A stretch of 64,000 nt of DNA from Bacillota bacterium (GCA_017889625.1 JAGGAD010000017.1:24790-88789), one strand, 5' to 3'; shown: positions 8,676 to 17,234, numbered from the stretch's first letter. Numbers and translations are program-made. Notes: generated from the letters alone by a model not told the origin.

Positions 8676-9311
8676 ATGCGTTTTGTACTTTTACTATTAC
8701 TGCTAATAGTAATTGCGGCCTTTCTGCCGCAATTCGGTTTTGCTCAAGAAAGACAGAAAGCCAGCATTGCTATTGTTTATAATAACAATAGTAACTCCGC
8801 TTTTAACTCCGCAATAGATGAGCATGTGATGAACTTCTTTCACAAAAAAGTAGACGGGATATATAACTTAGTCTCCGGCGACAACTACAAGAAAAACTTG
8901 TTTAATAACGGCACGTTTCCTTCACCTAGTGTCATTGTTGATGCTGTCCAAAACGACAATATCGACTACATCATCTATCTCCAACTTCAGCCATTTCAGC
9001 GCAAGGAAAAGGTCGCCATTTTCCGCTATGGCAAAGACATGACGGTTACGGCCATTCTTAATATATACAACGGGAATACCGGAAAATGCTTATTCAGCAA
9101 AACCTTTTCGGCCAACGCCGCCGATGACAAATCACAAGTTTTCCTTGAGGATAGTATAACTTCCTGGATAACCATTCGGAGCAAGAATCTTGGTTTGGAA
9201 TCAGTTGATAAAGTCTTATACCAAGCTGGTGAATATATCTCCGTTAATTTACCACTTGATCCTTTACCCCATAAGGCAATTAAACAAGCTCCAGTTGAAT
9301 CAAATATCTGA
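8676..9311 (+). CDS. Exported protein of unknown function, second of a paralogous pair
   Basis: A 211-residue exported protein starting at ATG 8676 with a long hydrophobic signal sequence (LLLLLLIVIAAFL) cleaved near FAQE. It parallels the preceding gene: an alpha/beta domain, then DYIIYLQLQPFQRKEK. A TTG at 8655, directly after the previous stop, would add seven residues. The two genes are 21 nt apart and end at a shared terminator, so they form one transcript. Function unknown. Confidence 0.8.
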   Translation: MRFVLLLLLLIVIAAFLPQFGFAQERQKASIAIVYNNNSNSAFNSAIDEHVMNFFHKKVDGIYNLVSGDNYKKNLFNNGTFPSPSVIVDAVQNDNIDYIIYLQLQPFQRKEKVAIFRYGKDMTVTAILNIYNGNTGKCLFSKTFSANAADDKSQVFLEDSITSWITIRSKNLGLESVDKVLYQAGEYISVNLPLDPLPHKAIKQAPVESNI

Positions 9312-9312
9312 C

Positions 9313-9350
9313 CTCACCCCAGCCTAAAAGAAGGGCTGGGGGTTATTGTT
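9313..9350 (+). terminator. Terminator of the exported-protein pair
   Basis: CCCCAGCC (9317-9324) pairs with GGCTGGGG (9334-9341), followed by a T-rich stretch, just after the stop at 9311. Confidence 0.75.
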
Positions 9351-9409
9351 TTGGCTTATTGCCTTTACAGTATACCACCCGTCCTTGAGCGTAAAATGAA
9401 AGAAGTTAC

Positions 9410-9452
9410 AAAGGCACAGGAAGTGGGAAAGTCCCGTTTTTCCTGTGCCTTT
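9410..9452. terminator. Bidirectional hairpin between converging units
   Basis: AAAGGCACAGGAA pairs perfectly with TTCCTGTGCCTTT. It lies between the exported-protein pair (plus) and the tolC-like gene (minus), about 40 bp past the latter's stop. Confidence 0.65.
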
Positions 9453-9490
9453 GTGATTATGAGGTTTTTAACATTATTCCGGTTTATAAG

Positions 9491-10789
9491 TCAATCTTTT
9501 ATTTCAGCAGTTTTCCCAATAGCTTTTTCCAGTTCGGCTTTACTTACATTATAGTCATAAAGCGACTGAATATAATTGCTTCTAGCTAGTGTAAAAGCCA
9601 CCTGGGCGTCCATTACGTCTAGGTTAGTACCCAGATTAACGCCATAACGAGCTTGAGCCAGGGAGAAATCTTCTTTGGCTTTAGCAACAGCCGCCTTAGT
9701 TGCTAATATATTACTTTCGGCCCGCTGCATATCAAGGTAGGCATTTTGGACACTAAGTTCTACAATATTATGTATATTGTTAGCTTGATGCCTGGTCTGA
9801 TCCAACAGGTTTTCCGCGGATTTTACGCCTGACTTTGTTATATTTCCGTCAAACACATTTATATTCGCCGTCACCCCAACCATCCATTGTTTAGTGTCAA
9901 ACCGATCAATTTTAGTATCATATGTTCCATATAAAGCATTAAAAGACACATTTAATTTTTTATTGGCTTCAGCGGTTTTAATACTAAGTTCCGCTTGTTT
10001 AACTGCTTTTTGCGACGCTAATTCATCCGGCCGGTGCGTAAAAGCATAGGCCATACAAGCGTCTAGCTTGTAATCATTTGGTTCATACGTCAGACTATCC
10101 TTAATTCCCGTATTGTTTTGGATAGGCAGCCCTATTACTTGATTAAAAGCCGAGACGGCCTTTTTAGTGTTATTTTCTGCTGTTATCAAAGCTTGCTTGG
10201 CATTAGCCAGTTCTACTTCCGACCGCAGCATATCCGCTTTGGTCGCTGTACCTACTGCGTACTGGGTTTCTACATTTTTTAAGTGCTCAGCAAGCTGTTT
10301 TACCGCTTCTTCCCTAACCATCTGAAAGCTTTGACAGGCTAAAATATCGTAGTAATCTTTCGTGGTTTGGAATTTTATATCTTGCTTAGTATTTTCTAAG
10401 TCGAGCTCACTAATTTGTGTGCCCAGTTCCGCTTTTTTAATTGTACTTTCAATCCGGCCACCGGTATAAATGGGCATCGCTGCCGATACCGAGTTCATAA
10501 AATATTTTGTGGGCAGATCATATAGGTAAAAAACATTCCAGTACTTGCCACCAACTTCCGAAGATGTATGCGACAAATTCACCGACATATTTTTTTCGCC
10601 TTTGGCTTTAGCAAAATTCCATTTTGCGGCTTCTACACCACTGGCAGCCGCTTGGATTTGCTCATTATTGTTTAGCGCAAGGTTAATACTTTCGTCTAAT
10701 GTCAATGTATCCTCGGCAAAGGCCGGGAATGCTACTGTCATAAAAGAAAGCAGCATAAACGCAGTAAGGTAGGTTTTCTTTTTTTTCAT
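9491..10789 (-). CDS. TolC-family outer membrane efflux protein
   Basis: A 432-residue TolC-like channel subunit. A signal peptide (ending FPAFAE) precedes two tandem OEP repeats: long coiled-coil helices with LDESINLALNNN near the N-terminus and ARYGVNLGTNLDVMDAQ in the second half. It would form a trimeric outer-membrane duct, which implies a diderm envelope. The start at 10789 is fixed by GGAGG 5 nt upstream (10795-10799) and by the signal peptide. It is the last gene of the HlyD / permease / TolC operon. Confidence 0.92.
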   Translation of the reverse strand: MKKKKTYLTAFMLLSFMTVAFPAFAEDTLTLDESINLALNNNEQIQAAASGVEAAKWNFAKAKGEKNMSVNLSHTSSEVGGKYWNVFYLYDLPTKYFMNSVSAAMPIYTGGRIESTIKKAELGTQISELDLENTKQDIKFQTTKDYYDILACQSFQMVREEAVKQLAEHLKNVETQYAVGTATKADMLRSEVELANAKQALITAENNTKKAVSAFNQVIGLPIQNNTGIKDSLTYEPNDYKLDACMAYAFTHRPDELASQKAVKQAELSIKTAEANKKLNVSFNALYGTYDTKIDRFDTKQWMVGVTANINVFDGNITKSGVKSAENLLDQTRHQANNIHNIVELSVQNAYLDMQRAESNILATKAAVAKAKEDFSLAQARYGVNLGTNLDVMDAQVAFTLARSNYIQSLYDYNVSKAELEKAIGKTAEIKD

Positions 10790-10846
10790 AAATTCCTCCA
10801 GGTTATATCCTTCTATATTATCCAAAATTATACATCGAGCGAAACA

Positions 10847-11995
10847 TCAAGCATTCTGCAGCAGTTTCCTGCGTTCGCGATAAAAGAACAGACAAACAAG
10901 CCCCGCTAGAATTCCCGTGTATATGACTAAACCACCAAATTCCTGGCCGACATCCATAAAAGAAGCCCCGCGCAAAATAATATCTCTGGTGAAATGGTAC
11001 ATCCAAGTAAGCGGAAATACATGGCTTATAATTTTTATCCATTCCGGCAGAAGTGCAACCGGCTCAGTATATCCGCCAAGAATAAACCCGCCTGGCAAAA
11101 ATAAAATCATTTTGCTGATAGCCACCCCCGGATTGGCAGCTCCCCAGCCAAAGAGTATACATATAAAGCTGAGCGAAAGTACATACAGTACAACCGCAAA
11201 TAGGAAGGTAAAAACATTTCCGATAAACATTAGATCACCTACTACCCGCAATATCCCCAGGCCAACAAAAAGGCCAGTTAAAAGGCAACCGCAGTAAGGC
11301 AATGCTCTAGCCATAAGCGCAAACGGATTCCCCGCCAGCAGCTGATCTTCCCATTTATGTACAAGCCGCAATCGAGCTATCATGCCAATAAAGGCAAATA
11401 CAAAAAACATTGAAGAAAAGAAGAACAAAAAACCTATTATCATGGTATTACTCGAAGAGCCATTCGGATTAAACAGCAGCCGCTCATTAATTGAAATATT
11501 TCCGATAACCGCTGCCGTCTGCTCTGAGTTTAAACCTTGTGACGCAATCTCAGGAGCAGCAATAATATTATTTTCGATAGCGACAATTGTATTTAGCGCC
11601 CCTTTAACATCACCGGTTTGCGCACTGCTTGTATTGTCATAAAAAACCCCGATGCTATTCTCTGATTTATCATAACGCTTCTTTTCAAAGCCATTCGGAA
11701 TATACACAACCCCAAGATACTTATCTTGATATAACAGTGTTTTCGGATCTGTAGGCACATTGATTATAGCTTCAACTTTAATATAGGGCGATGCATTCAT
11801 TTTTCCGATAAACTCGTGGCTAAATTTTGAGTTATCTAAATCAATAACCGCAATTTTACCATCTTTAATATAATTATTCGAAAGTATTACGGAAAACAGC
11901 AGCGTAACAACAATGGCAATCATTAATGATACTTTATGATACGGCATGCCTTGGCCAGAGAAGAAATACGTGAGCTCATCTTTTAAGAATCGCAT
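10847..11995 (-). CDS. ABC-2 type permease
   Basis: A 382-residue inner-membrane protein of the ABC-2 permease class (YhhJ/YbhS-like). One N-terminal membrane helix is followed by an extracytoplasmic domain of about 130 residues and five or six C-terminal helices. It overlaps the upstream HlyD gene by 20 nt, so the two are translationally coupled. Family members normally work with a separate ATPase, or form a tripartite exporter with HlyD and TolC partners. No ATP-binding gene is adjacent here. Confidence 0.88.
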   Translation of the reverse strand: MRFLKDELTYFFSGQGMPYHKVSLMIAIVVTLLFSVILSNNYIKDGKIAVIDLDNSKFSHEFIGKMNASPYIKVEAIINVPTDPKTLLYQDKYLGVVYIPNGFEKKRYDKSENSIGVFYDNTSSAQTGDVKGALNTIVAIENNIIAAPEIASQGLNSEQTAAVIGNISINERLLFNPNGSSSNTMIIGFLFFFSSMFFVFAFIGMIARLRLVHKWEDQLLAGNPFALMARALPYCGCLLTGLFVGLGILRVVGDLMFIGNVFTFLFAVVLYVLSLSFICILFGWGAANPGVAISKMILFLPGGFILGGYTEPVALLPEWIKIISHVFPLTWMYHFTRDIILRGASFMDVGQEFGGLVIYTGILAGLVCLFFYRERRKLLQNA

Positions 11996-13112
11996 CTTTT
12001 TTCACCTCAATTGTCATTCCCGGCAGTAAATCTTCGCTTGGCTCTACATAGATCCGAATTTGAAATGCAGCAAGATCAGCTTGTCCTTTTTCGCGACTCA
12101 TTTTTAAATCGGCAAATCCAGGTGCAGCGGTAATAAAACGAATAGTCCCTTTTACCTCCTTAGTATTTGCTACAACCCCGCCAACAATTTGATTTCCCAC
12201 TTGCAGTTTTGAAGCAACAAGTTCGTCTACATAGATATCATAATATTGCCTTTTAGTTTCAAGCAGAATAACCGGCGAATTCGGAGCTACCATTTCGCCT
12301 TCCCTAGCAATAATCTGAAGCACTTTACCATCTTCCGGCGCCCTTAGCGTCAAGCGATCTTTTTTAACCTGTAATTCCTTAAGTTGCACCAACAAATTCT
12401 GTTTTTGCTGCATAAGGTCCTGAACACTATACTGATTGTTGGCGATTGTTTGACGCTGCTGGTCAATTTCCGGAAGATAAACATTGCTGGCATCACCACT
12501 GGCTAAAACCTGACTTTTCGCCCCAGCATTGCTGCCCGCAAGCATTTTATCAAGGAGGCTTTGCTGCTGACTTACGTTAGCACTGGCCACATCAAGTGCG
12601 GCTTGAGCACTATCGAGTTCTGACGGAGATACGGCACCGGAATCAGCTAACGCCTTTTTACGATTATAGTTTAGCTGCTGATTATCATAGGTAGCTTTAG
12701 CCGCATCAAGTGCAGCTTTTTGCTGTTCAATTTGCCGATAGGTTTTCTCCTCAGCTGTTGAGGTTTTAGCATAATCGATAGCAATACTACCACTCATTTG
12801 ACCTATCTTAGCATCCATTTGGTTAATTTGGGTCTGTAGACGTTGTATTGACAAATCCACGTCGGTACTATCAAGCACCATCAGGATATCACCTTTTTTT
12901 ACTTCTTGGGATTCCTGAACCTGTTTAGTAACTAACCGCCCTCCTACATTTTCAAAGGCAAGCTTCACTTGTTCCGCTGTCAAAATCCCTTCTTTTTTCT
13001 CAATGGCCAGTGCCACCGCATCGTGACCTCTTAAAACCAGTAGCATCCCACCAATAAAAAGCAAGACAAAAAATATAAGGCCCACAACTATTGTTTTCTT
13101 TTTTAGATCCAT
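11976..13112 (-). CDS. HlyD-family periplasmic adaptor (membrane fusion protein)
   Basis: A 378-residue membrane fusion protein with one N-terminal membrane anchor and a biotinyl-lipoyl-like half (GGRLVTKQVQESQEVKKGD). It continues with a long coiled-coil hairpin (about residues 80-230), the second lipoyl half (LRAPEDGKVLQI) and a beta-barrel domain. It bridges the ABC-2 permease and the TolC-like duct encoded just downstream. First gene of the operon; AGGAG precedes the start. Confidence 0.92.
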   Translation of the reverse strand: MDLKKKTIVVGLIFFVLLFIGGMLLVLRGHDAVALAIEKKEGILTAEQVKLAFENVGGRLVTKQVQESQEVKKGDILMVLDSTDVDLSIQRLQTQINQMDAKIGQMSGSIAIDYAKTSTAEEKTYRQIEQQKAALDAAKATYDNQQLNYNRKKALADSGAVSPSELDSAQAALDVASANVSQQQSLLDKMLAGSNAGAKSQVLASGDASNVYLPEIDQQRQTIANNQYSVQDLMQQKQNLLVQLKELQVKKDRLTLRAPEDGKVLQIIAREGEMVAPNSPVILLETKRQYYDIYVDELVASKLQVGNQIVGGVVANTKEVKGTIRFITAAPGFADLKMSREKGQADLAAFQIRIYVEPSEDLLPGMTIEVKKDAILKR

Positions 13113-13370
13113 ATTCAGACTCCTATCAAATAAGTTTTTAAGCTAATCTAACTTTATTTTTTTCAATAACTGCGCTTCTTTACGATTGGACTTATCCATT
13201 AATCTGGCTGTGTAAGATATGTTCTGATAATATTTCTTACATAAATTTCTTACCATCCCCAGCGAGAGCAACAACTTTTTCTTGATCACCGCTGCATCAT
13301 CATCCTTTTTTCACTGGCGTCGATTATTAAGCTAGACTAACCTTAATCCCGCTATCTCCAGATACAACTA

Positions 13371-13409
13371 AGGCTTTAGTCATCCTGAATCTTCAGGCTG
13401 ACTAAAGCC
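13371..13409 (-). terminator. Hairpin after the 13433-13876 gene
   Basis: GGCTTTAGTCA pairs with TGACTAAAGCC, with a nested CCTGA/TCAGG stem. It lies just past the stop of the minus-strand gene. The rest of 13113-13432, between this and the HlyD gene, shows no gene. Confidence 0.6.
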
Positions 13410-13432
13410 CCTACAATGCGGATAATTTTAAG

Positions 13433-13876
13433 CTATAGAAAACGAGGTTCCTTACTAAGCAGCTGCTTCGTTTTTTCTATATCTTGTTTGAAATTTTCTG
13501 GGGCAATGTTTAAGGTTTTTGCTACATCGTCCCATTTATTAGTGTTTTTCTTCATTTCAAGTACCTTAGTAATATCACCAACAGCTTGATTTATTTGGTC
13601 GTTTTTCTCACTTTCCAAAACCGCGGCTGGTTTTACTGGTTCGGTATTTTCCGCCAAATAGCCAGCGGTAATCACATCACCCAAACTATAGCCTTGATCT
13701 AATAGATAATATACAACACTCTTAGGAATCGAAATGGTTTGGCCTACTGTGCCGATATAAGCATCTGCCTCAGTACACCACTCACTGTAGTTGCCGCTAG
13801 CATGACTCACCGCCGGCACACCACCATTAATTAATAACATCAATGCGAAAATAGCTACAATAATTTTTTCTTTCAT
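13433..13876 (-). CDS. Exported protein of unknown function (paralogue at 49189-49572)
   Basis: A 147-residue protein with a signal peptide (cleaved near SHASG). The mature part has VVYYLLDQGYSLGDVITAGYLA, a linker, then a TNKWDDVAKTLNI helix motif. The protein at 49189-49572 has the same order: YFMEKGYSPSDIVMAGLLAG followed by NNSWQDIATNMGV. The start at 13876 is placed about 10 nt after AAGGAG; an ATG two codons earlier abuts the ribosome site. No named family recognised. It diverges from the RHH/TPR gene across an array of phased repeats. Confidence 0.75.
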   Translation of the reverse strand: MKEKIIVAIFALMLLINGGVPAVSHASGNYSEWCTEADAYIGTVGQTISIPKSVVYYLLDQGYSLGDVITAGYLAENTEPVKPAAVLESEKNDQINQAVGDITKVLEMKKNTNKWDDVAKTLNIAPENFKQDIEKTKQLLSKEPRFL

Positions 13877-13892
13877 AATAAACATACTCCTT

Positions 13893-13983
13893 TGTATTGT
13901 CCTTGTTATAATGTATTACATTTTATCTCTCTATGTATTACATTATAACTTATTGTATTACATTTTTCAAGTACTATATTACA
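13893..13983. promoter_or_regulatory. Phased TGTATTACA-type operator array
   Basis: TGTATTACA occurs exactly at 13912, 13934 and 13954. Degenerate copies lie at 13893 (TGTATTGTC) and 13975 (TATATTACA). Spacing is 19, 22, 20 and 21 bp, about two helical turns, so all sites lie on one DNA face. The unit is itself near-palindromic (TGTA-T-TACA). It sits between two divergent genes, one of them a probable ribbon-helix-helix protein, suggesting autoregulation. Confidence 0.6.
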
Positions 13984-14104
13984 TTTTTATTTTTATTAAC
14001 AGTTTTACTGTATCAGCTGTAATAATCTTTAATAATTTTTCAATATTTTGTTTACTATATATTAAATTTAATATATTCTTTATTTATAAAGGAAGGTGTT
14101 TATA

Positions 14105-14986
14105 ATAGCTAAGCAAACCAATGTCACTGATGAGAAAACCACAGTTAGCGCCAGGGTTAATGCTACTGCAATTAATATTTTTAAACAAAAGGAAGTCCCT
14201 ATTTCCGATGTAATCGAGGCGGGAATTATTTATTTTTTAAGTTTAGCCGACGACGACAAAGTCGCATACTTATTGAAAAACAACTCAGAGGTATTTGATA
14301 ATGAGGACTTTAAAATCCCCAATACTTCGTGGCCCGAATGTATTAGGGCTGCCTTAGACTTAGATGAGTCCGCCTCAATAAAGGATGAGGTGCGAGGCTT
14401 TAAAGCAGCAGCAAAATGGTCTTCAGATAAGGGTGCATCTAGGCTTGCCCAGTTAAGCTTAAGAAAACTAAGTACTACAGAAATTATTAACAAAGCGGAT
14501 TTTCTCAGCCAAAACGGGCAATTGCAAGAAGCACTAGCATATTATGATTACGCCATGGGTGTACTAAAAAAAGCCAATAAAACTAGGGAAATGGCTAGAA
14601 TTAGCATGGCTGTCGGCGATGCCTATTGTTCTATTGGTAATTTTTCATTAGCCCTAGCTGCTTATGATGGTGCTGAAGCTAGTTTTACCAGCAGCGGCAA
14701 GCATGTCAGTGATACCGCAGAATTAACCTTAGCCCGCGGTATCTGCTTCCAAAAATGGGGAAAATATAAAGAAGCCGTCAGATACTTTGACGCCGCCCGC
14801 GAATTGTTTGTTCAACTCGGGAATACTGATAAACTTAATCAGACCATTACCAGAATGGCAATATGTATTGAATACTGCGATCCGGAATACTCTGTATCTT
14901 TTTTTGATAATGTTATTAATTATTTTGTTACAATGCAACAACAGCGCAAGGACAAAATGGCTAATTATAATAGCAACTCAAATTAA
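14105..14986 (+). CDS. Ribbon-helix-helix-like protein with TPR repeats
   Basis: The N-terminal ~45 residues (VSARVNATAINIF followed by a DVIEAGIIYFLSL helix) look like a ribbon-helix-helix DNA-binding domain. After a linker, residues from about 130 to 265 form tetratricopeptide-like helices (EALAYYDYAMGVLKK, LALAAYDGAEASF, EAVRYFDAARELF). Probably a cytoplasmic regulator sensing a protein or peptide partner; this is inference. Start choice is odd: GGAAGG at 14091-14096 overlaps the only canonical candidate (GTG 14096). An ATA at 14105, 8 nt beyond the ribosome site, gives the natural N-terminus beginning MAKQTN. Faces the exported-protein gene across the operator array. Confidence 0.75.
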   Translation: MAKQTNVTDEKTTVSARVNATAINIFKQKEVPISDVIEAGIIYFLSLADDDKVAYLLKNNSEVFDNEDFKIPNTSWPECIRAALDLDESASIKDEVRGFKAAAKWSSDKGASRLAQLSLRKLSTTEIINKADFLSQNGQLQEALAYYDYAMGVLKKANKTREMARISMAVGDAYCSIGNFSLALAAYDGAEASFTSSGKHVSDTAELTLARGICFQKWGKYKEAVRYFDAARELFVQLGNTDKLNQTITRMAICIEYCDPEYSVSFFDNVINYFVTMQQQRKDKMANYNSNSN

Positions 14987-15064
14987 TTTATCCTATTGCT
15001 TTTAACCTGCATTCTCCATTTACAGCAAAGCAATAAGGCCTAAAACAATTAATCAGCGCAATAC

Positions 15065-15111
15065 AAAAAAGGGCCAAAATCCTCGCACTTTCTAGGATTT
15101 GGACCCTTTTT
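15065..15111. terminator. Terminator between converging genes
   Basis: An AAGGG-CCAAAATCCT arm pairs with AGGATTTGGA-CCCTT around a short loop, with A and T runs on both sides. Serves the RHH/TPR gene (plus) and the 64-aa gene (minus). Confidence 0.7.
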
Positions 15112-15142
15112 ATCTTGCTTTTGATATCCAGTCATACTATTC

Positions 15143-15337
15143 TTATATTTCCTTTCCCTTGTAGAGAGTACGATATATTTCAACTTTTTTCCCTTGACTT
15201 TGATATTTAACTACTTCTGCCGGAAATTCGGCCTCTTTCGTGTATTTATATTTACCATTCAATAAATATAAATATATAACTCCTTCCGTTTTTTGCGATA
15301 ATTCAAAGGCTTCTTTGTAAATTTTGGTTTTGGTCAT
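15143..15337 (-). CDS. Small protein of unknown function
   Basis: Predicted 64-residue, basic, Tyr- and Lys-rich protein without membrane segment. It contains two beta-strand-like stretches (GVIYLYLLNG and KKVEIYRTLY). The ATG at 15337 follows AGGAG by 11 nt. It is placed with the exported protein and RHH/TPR protein because its upstream region carries the same TGTATTA repeats with 21-bp spacing. Confidence 0.55.
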   Translation of the reverse strand: MTKTKIYKEAFELSQKTEGVIYLYLLNGKYKYTKEAEFPAEVVKYQSQGKKVEIYRTLYKGKEI

Positions 15338-15383
15338 AGTTACTAACACTCCTAGTAATTAAATAATTACCATTTTCCTCTTT

Positions 15384-15428
15384 TGTATTATAATAAGTGA
15401 TATTTGTATTAAATGCAATTGTATTTTT
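15384..15428 (-). promoter_or_regulatory. TGTATTA repeats upstream of the 64-aa gene
   Basis: TGTATTATA at 15384, TGTATTAAA at 15405 and TGTATTTTT at 15420 resemble the array at 13893-13983. The first two are 21 bp apart. Inferred operator sites for the same regulator. Confidence 0.45.
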
Positions 15429-15511
15429 ATAATAATTTTGCCTCACCTTTTATTTTATAATTAGCAATTATTTAATATAAATCACCAGCAATACCATAAT
15501 CGGCATAAAAA

Positions 15512-15563
15512 AATATTGGAAGGTCTTCCTCATTGTTAAGGGTGAGGAGGGCCTTCCAATATT
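15512..15563. terminator. Hairpin downstream of rubredoxin gene
   Basis: A 21-nt arm starting AATATTGGAAGG pairs with a 21-nt arm ending CCTTCCAATATT, with two G-T pairs. It ends the minus-strand rubredoxin transcript. Confidence 0.65.
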
Positions 15564-15581
15564 TTATACATTTTTTGTTGG

Positions 15582-15740
15582 TTACTGTTTTTCAAATTGG
15601 TCTTTACCAACGCCGCAAGTCGGACAAACCCAATCCTCTGGCAGACTATCAAAGGTTGTTCCAGGCGCAATCCCGTTATCGGGATCTCCTACTGCTTCGT
15701 CATACTCATAACCGCAAATGGTACATACATATTTAGCCAT
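15582..15740 (-). CDS. Rubredoxin
   Basis: A 52-residue rubredoxin: a mononuclear Fe(Cys)4 electron carrier of the cytoplasm. The iron ligands are Cys6 and Cys9 in [10 protein letters not shown] and Cys39 and Cys42 in [11 protein letters not shown], in the standard spacing. It probably donates electrons to the rubrerythrin and desulfoferrodoxin encoded 3 kb away. The start at 15740 follows a GGGAG site. Confidence 0.95.
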   Translation of the reverse strand: MAKYVCTICGYEYDEAVGDPDNGIAPGTTFDSLPEDWVCPTCGVGKDQFEKQ

Positions 15741-15847
15741 TGTGCAACACACTCCCAGTTGTTTTTATATTTTATTTTAGGTATATTTTACCATTAATAT
15801 TCCAAAATTTCTATTATTATTTTATTTTTTTTACTAATTAATTGTTT

Positions 15848-16291
15848 TTATCTCTTGGTGACAGATAGCCTCGTCAATAATTCTTTCAATTTATTTCGCA
15901 ACAGCGTAGCTTCTTCCATTGTTAAGTGCGATGCACAAAAAACCTTTTCTGGTATTTCATAAGCAGCTTTCTTTAGTTCTCGGCCTTTATCGGTAAGCCT
16001 TATGCGAAGGTTTCGTTCATCGTCTTTGCTACGCTCTCGAAATAATATTCCCGCAGCCTCCATTTTTTTGAGCAACGGGGTTAAGGTGCCTGAATTTAGC
16101 AAGAGTCTTTCGCCTAATTCCTTTAAGGTAACGTCATCCTTTTCCCAGAGAACCAACAGCGTAATATATTGCGTATAAGTCAGTCCTAGGGTATCCAATA
16201 TTGGTCTATATAAACCTGTAATCTCCTTCGCACAGGCATAGACAGCAAAGCATAACTGATTATCTAATTTAAGCAGACTATCTTTATCCAT
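15848..16291 (-). CDS. MarR-family regulator, OhrR-like peroxide sensor
   Basis: A 147-residue winged-helix MarR protein. The N-terminus LDNQLCFAVYACAKE places Cys14 where OhrR proteins have their organic-peroxide-sensing Cys. LKELGERLLLNSGTLTPLLKKME is the recognition-helix region (residues about 57-79) and DDERNLRIRLT the wing. It lies downstream of the glutathione peroxidase gene on the same strand. Likely represses that peroxidase gene and itself until Cys14 is oxidised (inference). Confidence 0.88.
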   Translation of the reverse strand: MDKDSLLKLDNQLCFAVYACAKEITGLYRPILDTLGLTYTQYITLLVLWEKDDVTLKELGERLLLNSGTLTPLLKKMEAAGILFRERSKDDERNLRIRLTDKGRELKKAAYEIPEKVFCASHLTMEEATLLRNKLKELLTRLSVTKR

Positions 16292-16306
16292 AATAATTAC
16301 TCATTT

Positions 16307-16354
16307 CATCATTTGATTTAATTCGTGCTTTTTATTTTATCAAATTAAATGATG
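16307..16354. promoter_or_regulatory. Inverted repeat before the OhrR-like gene
   Basis: CATCATTT at 16307-16314 is mirrored by AAATGATG at 16347-16354. The right half also contains ATCAAATTAAAT, similar to AT-rich OhrR operators. It lies between the peroxidase stop and the regulator start. Confidence 0.4.
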
Positions 16355-16399
16355 ATATACCATAGCTAGTCTACCCAATAAGTGCGCGCTACTTACTAT

Positions 16400-16948
16400 T
16401 TATCCTAGCAATTTTTCAATATCAGCCTTCATCGCCAGCGGCGTGGTTGTCGGTTCATAGCGGCCTACAACTTTTCCATTACGATCGATCAAAAATTTTG
16501 TGAAATTCCATTTAATCGAATCACCCAATAAGTAATCGGGAAAATTATTTTCCAAAGCCTCTTGTAACCCCTTCCCAATCGGGTGGTTTAGATCAAACCC
16601 TTGAAAAGGGATCTGACTTGTTAAATACGCAAATAGGGGATTAGCGTTTTCGCCACGTACATCAGACTTAGCAAACAAGGGGAAGGTTACACCGTAATTC
16701 AGCTGACAAAAACTACGCACTTCATCATTACTGCCTGGTTCCTGCTCCGCAAATTGATTGCTGGGAAACCCGAGAATCTCCAGCCCTTGATCAGTATATT
16801 GGTCATACAACGCTTGCAGTTCCTGGTATTGCGGCGTAAACCCGCACTTGCTGGCCGTATTGGCAATAAGGAGCACCTTTCCTTTAAAATCTCCCAACGA
16901 AACGTCCTTGCCATCAATCATTTTTACTGTAAAATCATAAACACTCAT
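16400..16948 (-). CDS. Glutathione peroxidase family protein (thiol peroxidase)
   Basis: A 182-residue peroxidase of the GPx/BsaA family. The catalytic residue is Cys35 in NTASKCGFTPQY rather than selenocysteine. The rest of the catalytic tetrad is visible in FPSNQFAEQEPG (Gln) and KWNFTKFLID (Trp, Asn). In bacteria such enzymes usually take electrons from thioredoxin-like proteins to reduce hydroperoxides. AGGAGG precedes the start. Neighbouring OhrR-like regulator, glutaredoxin-like protein and thioredoxin reductase fit this role. Confidence 0.93.
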   Translation of the reverse strand: MSVYDFTVKMIDGKDVSLGDFKGKVLLIANTASKCGFTPQYQELQALYDQYTDQGLEILGFPSNQFAEQEPGSNDEVRSFCQLNYGVTFPLFAKSDVRGENANPLFAYLTSQIPFQGFDLNHPIGKGLQEALENNFPDYLLGDSIKWNFTKFLIDRNGKVVGRYEPTTTPLAMKADIEKLLG

Positions 16949-16997
16949 TTTTATAGCCTCCTAGTATTTTAATATTAGCCAATCTAATATATACATA

Positions 16998-17234
16998 TCA
17001 TTTTTTTAAAATTGCTAACTGCTCATCAATTTTTTCCCGGTCAAAACCAGTAATAACCTGATCATTAATCTTTAGTACTGGAATATTGAGCTGATTAGTC
17101 AGCGCCAAAAGTTCACTGCGCCCGGCTAAATCCGTCTCCACATTTATCTCGGTAAATTCTGCCTGCTTCAGTTTTAAATAATCCTTGGTCTTTTTGCACC
17201 ACGGACAATCCGTTGAAGTATACACTGTAATCAT
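16998..17234 (-). CDS. Glutaredoxin/NrdH-like redox protein
   Basis: A 78-residue thioredoxin-fold protein with the dithiol active site CPWC at Cys10-Cys13 and the cis-Pro stretch NIPVLKI followed by TGFD. Length and motif fit NrdH-redoxin or glutaredoxin-like YruB proteins. It overlaps the thioredoxin reductase gene by 4 nt, so that enzyme is its likely reductant. Confidence 0.88.
   Translation of the reverse strand: MITVYTSTDCPWCKKTKDYLKLKQAEFTEINVETDLAGRSELLALTNQLNIPVLKINDQVITGFDREKIDEQLAILKK

Noticed and set aside
13893..13983. Short regularly spaced repeats that could suggest a CRISPR array
   Set aside because: Repeat units are 9 bp with ~12-bp AT-rich gaps, far below CRISPR repeat and spacer sizes, and no cas gene is present.
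16400..16948. Selenocysteine version of glutathione peroxidase
   Set aside because: The catalytic codon encodes Cys35; there is no in-frame TGA.
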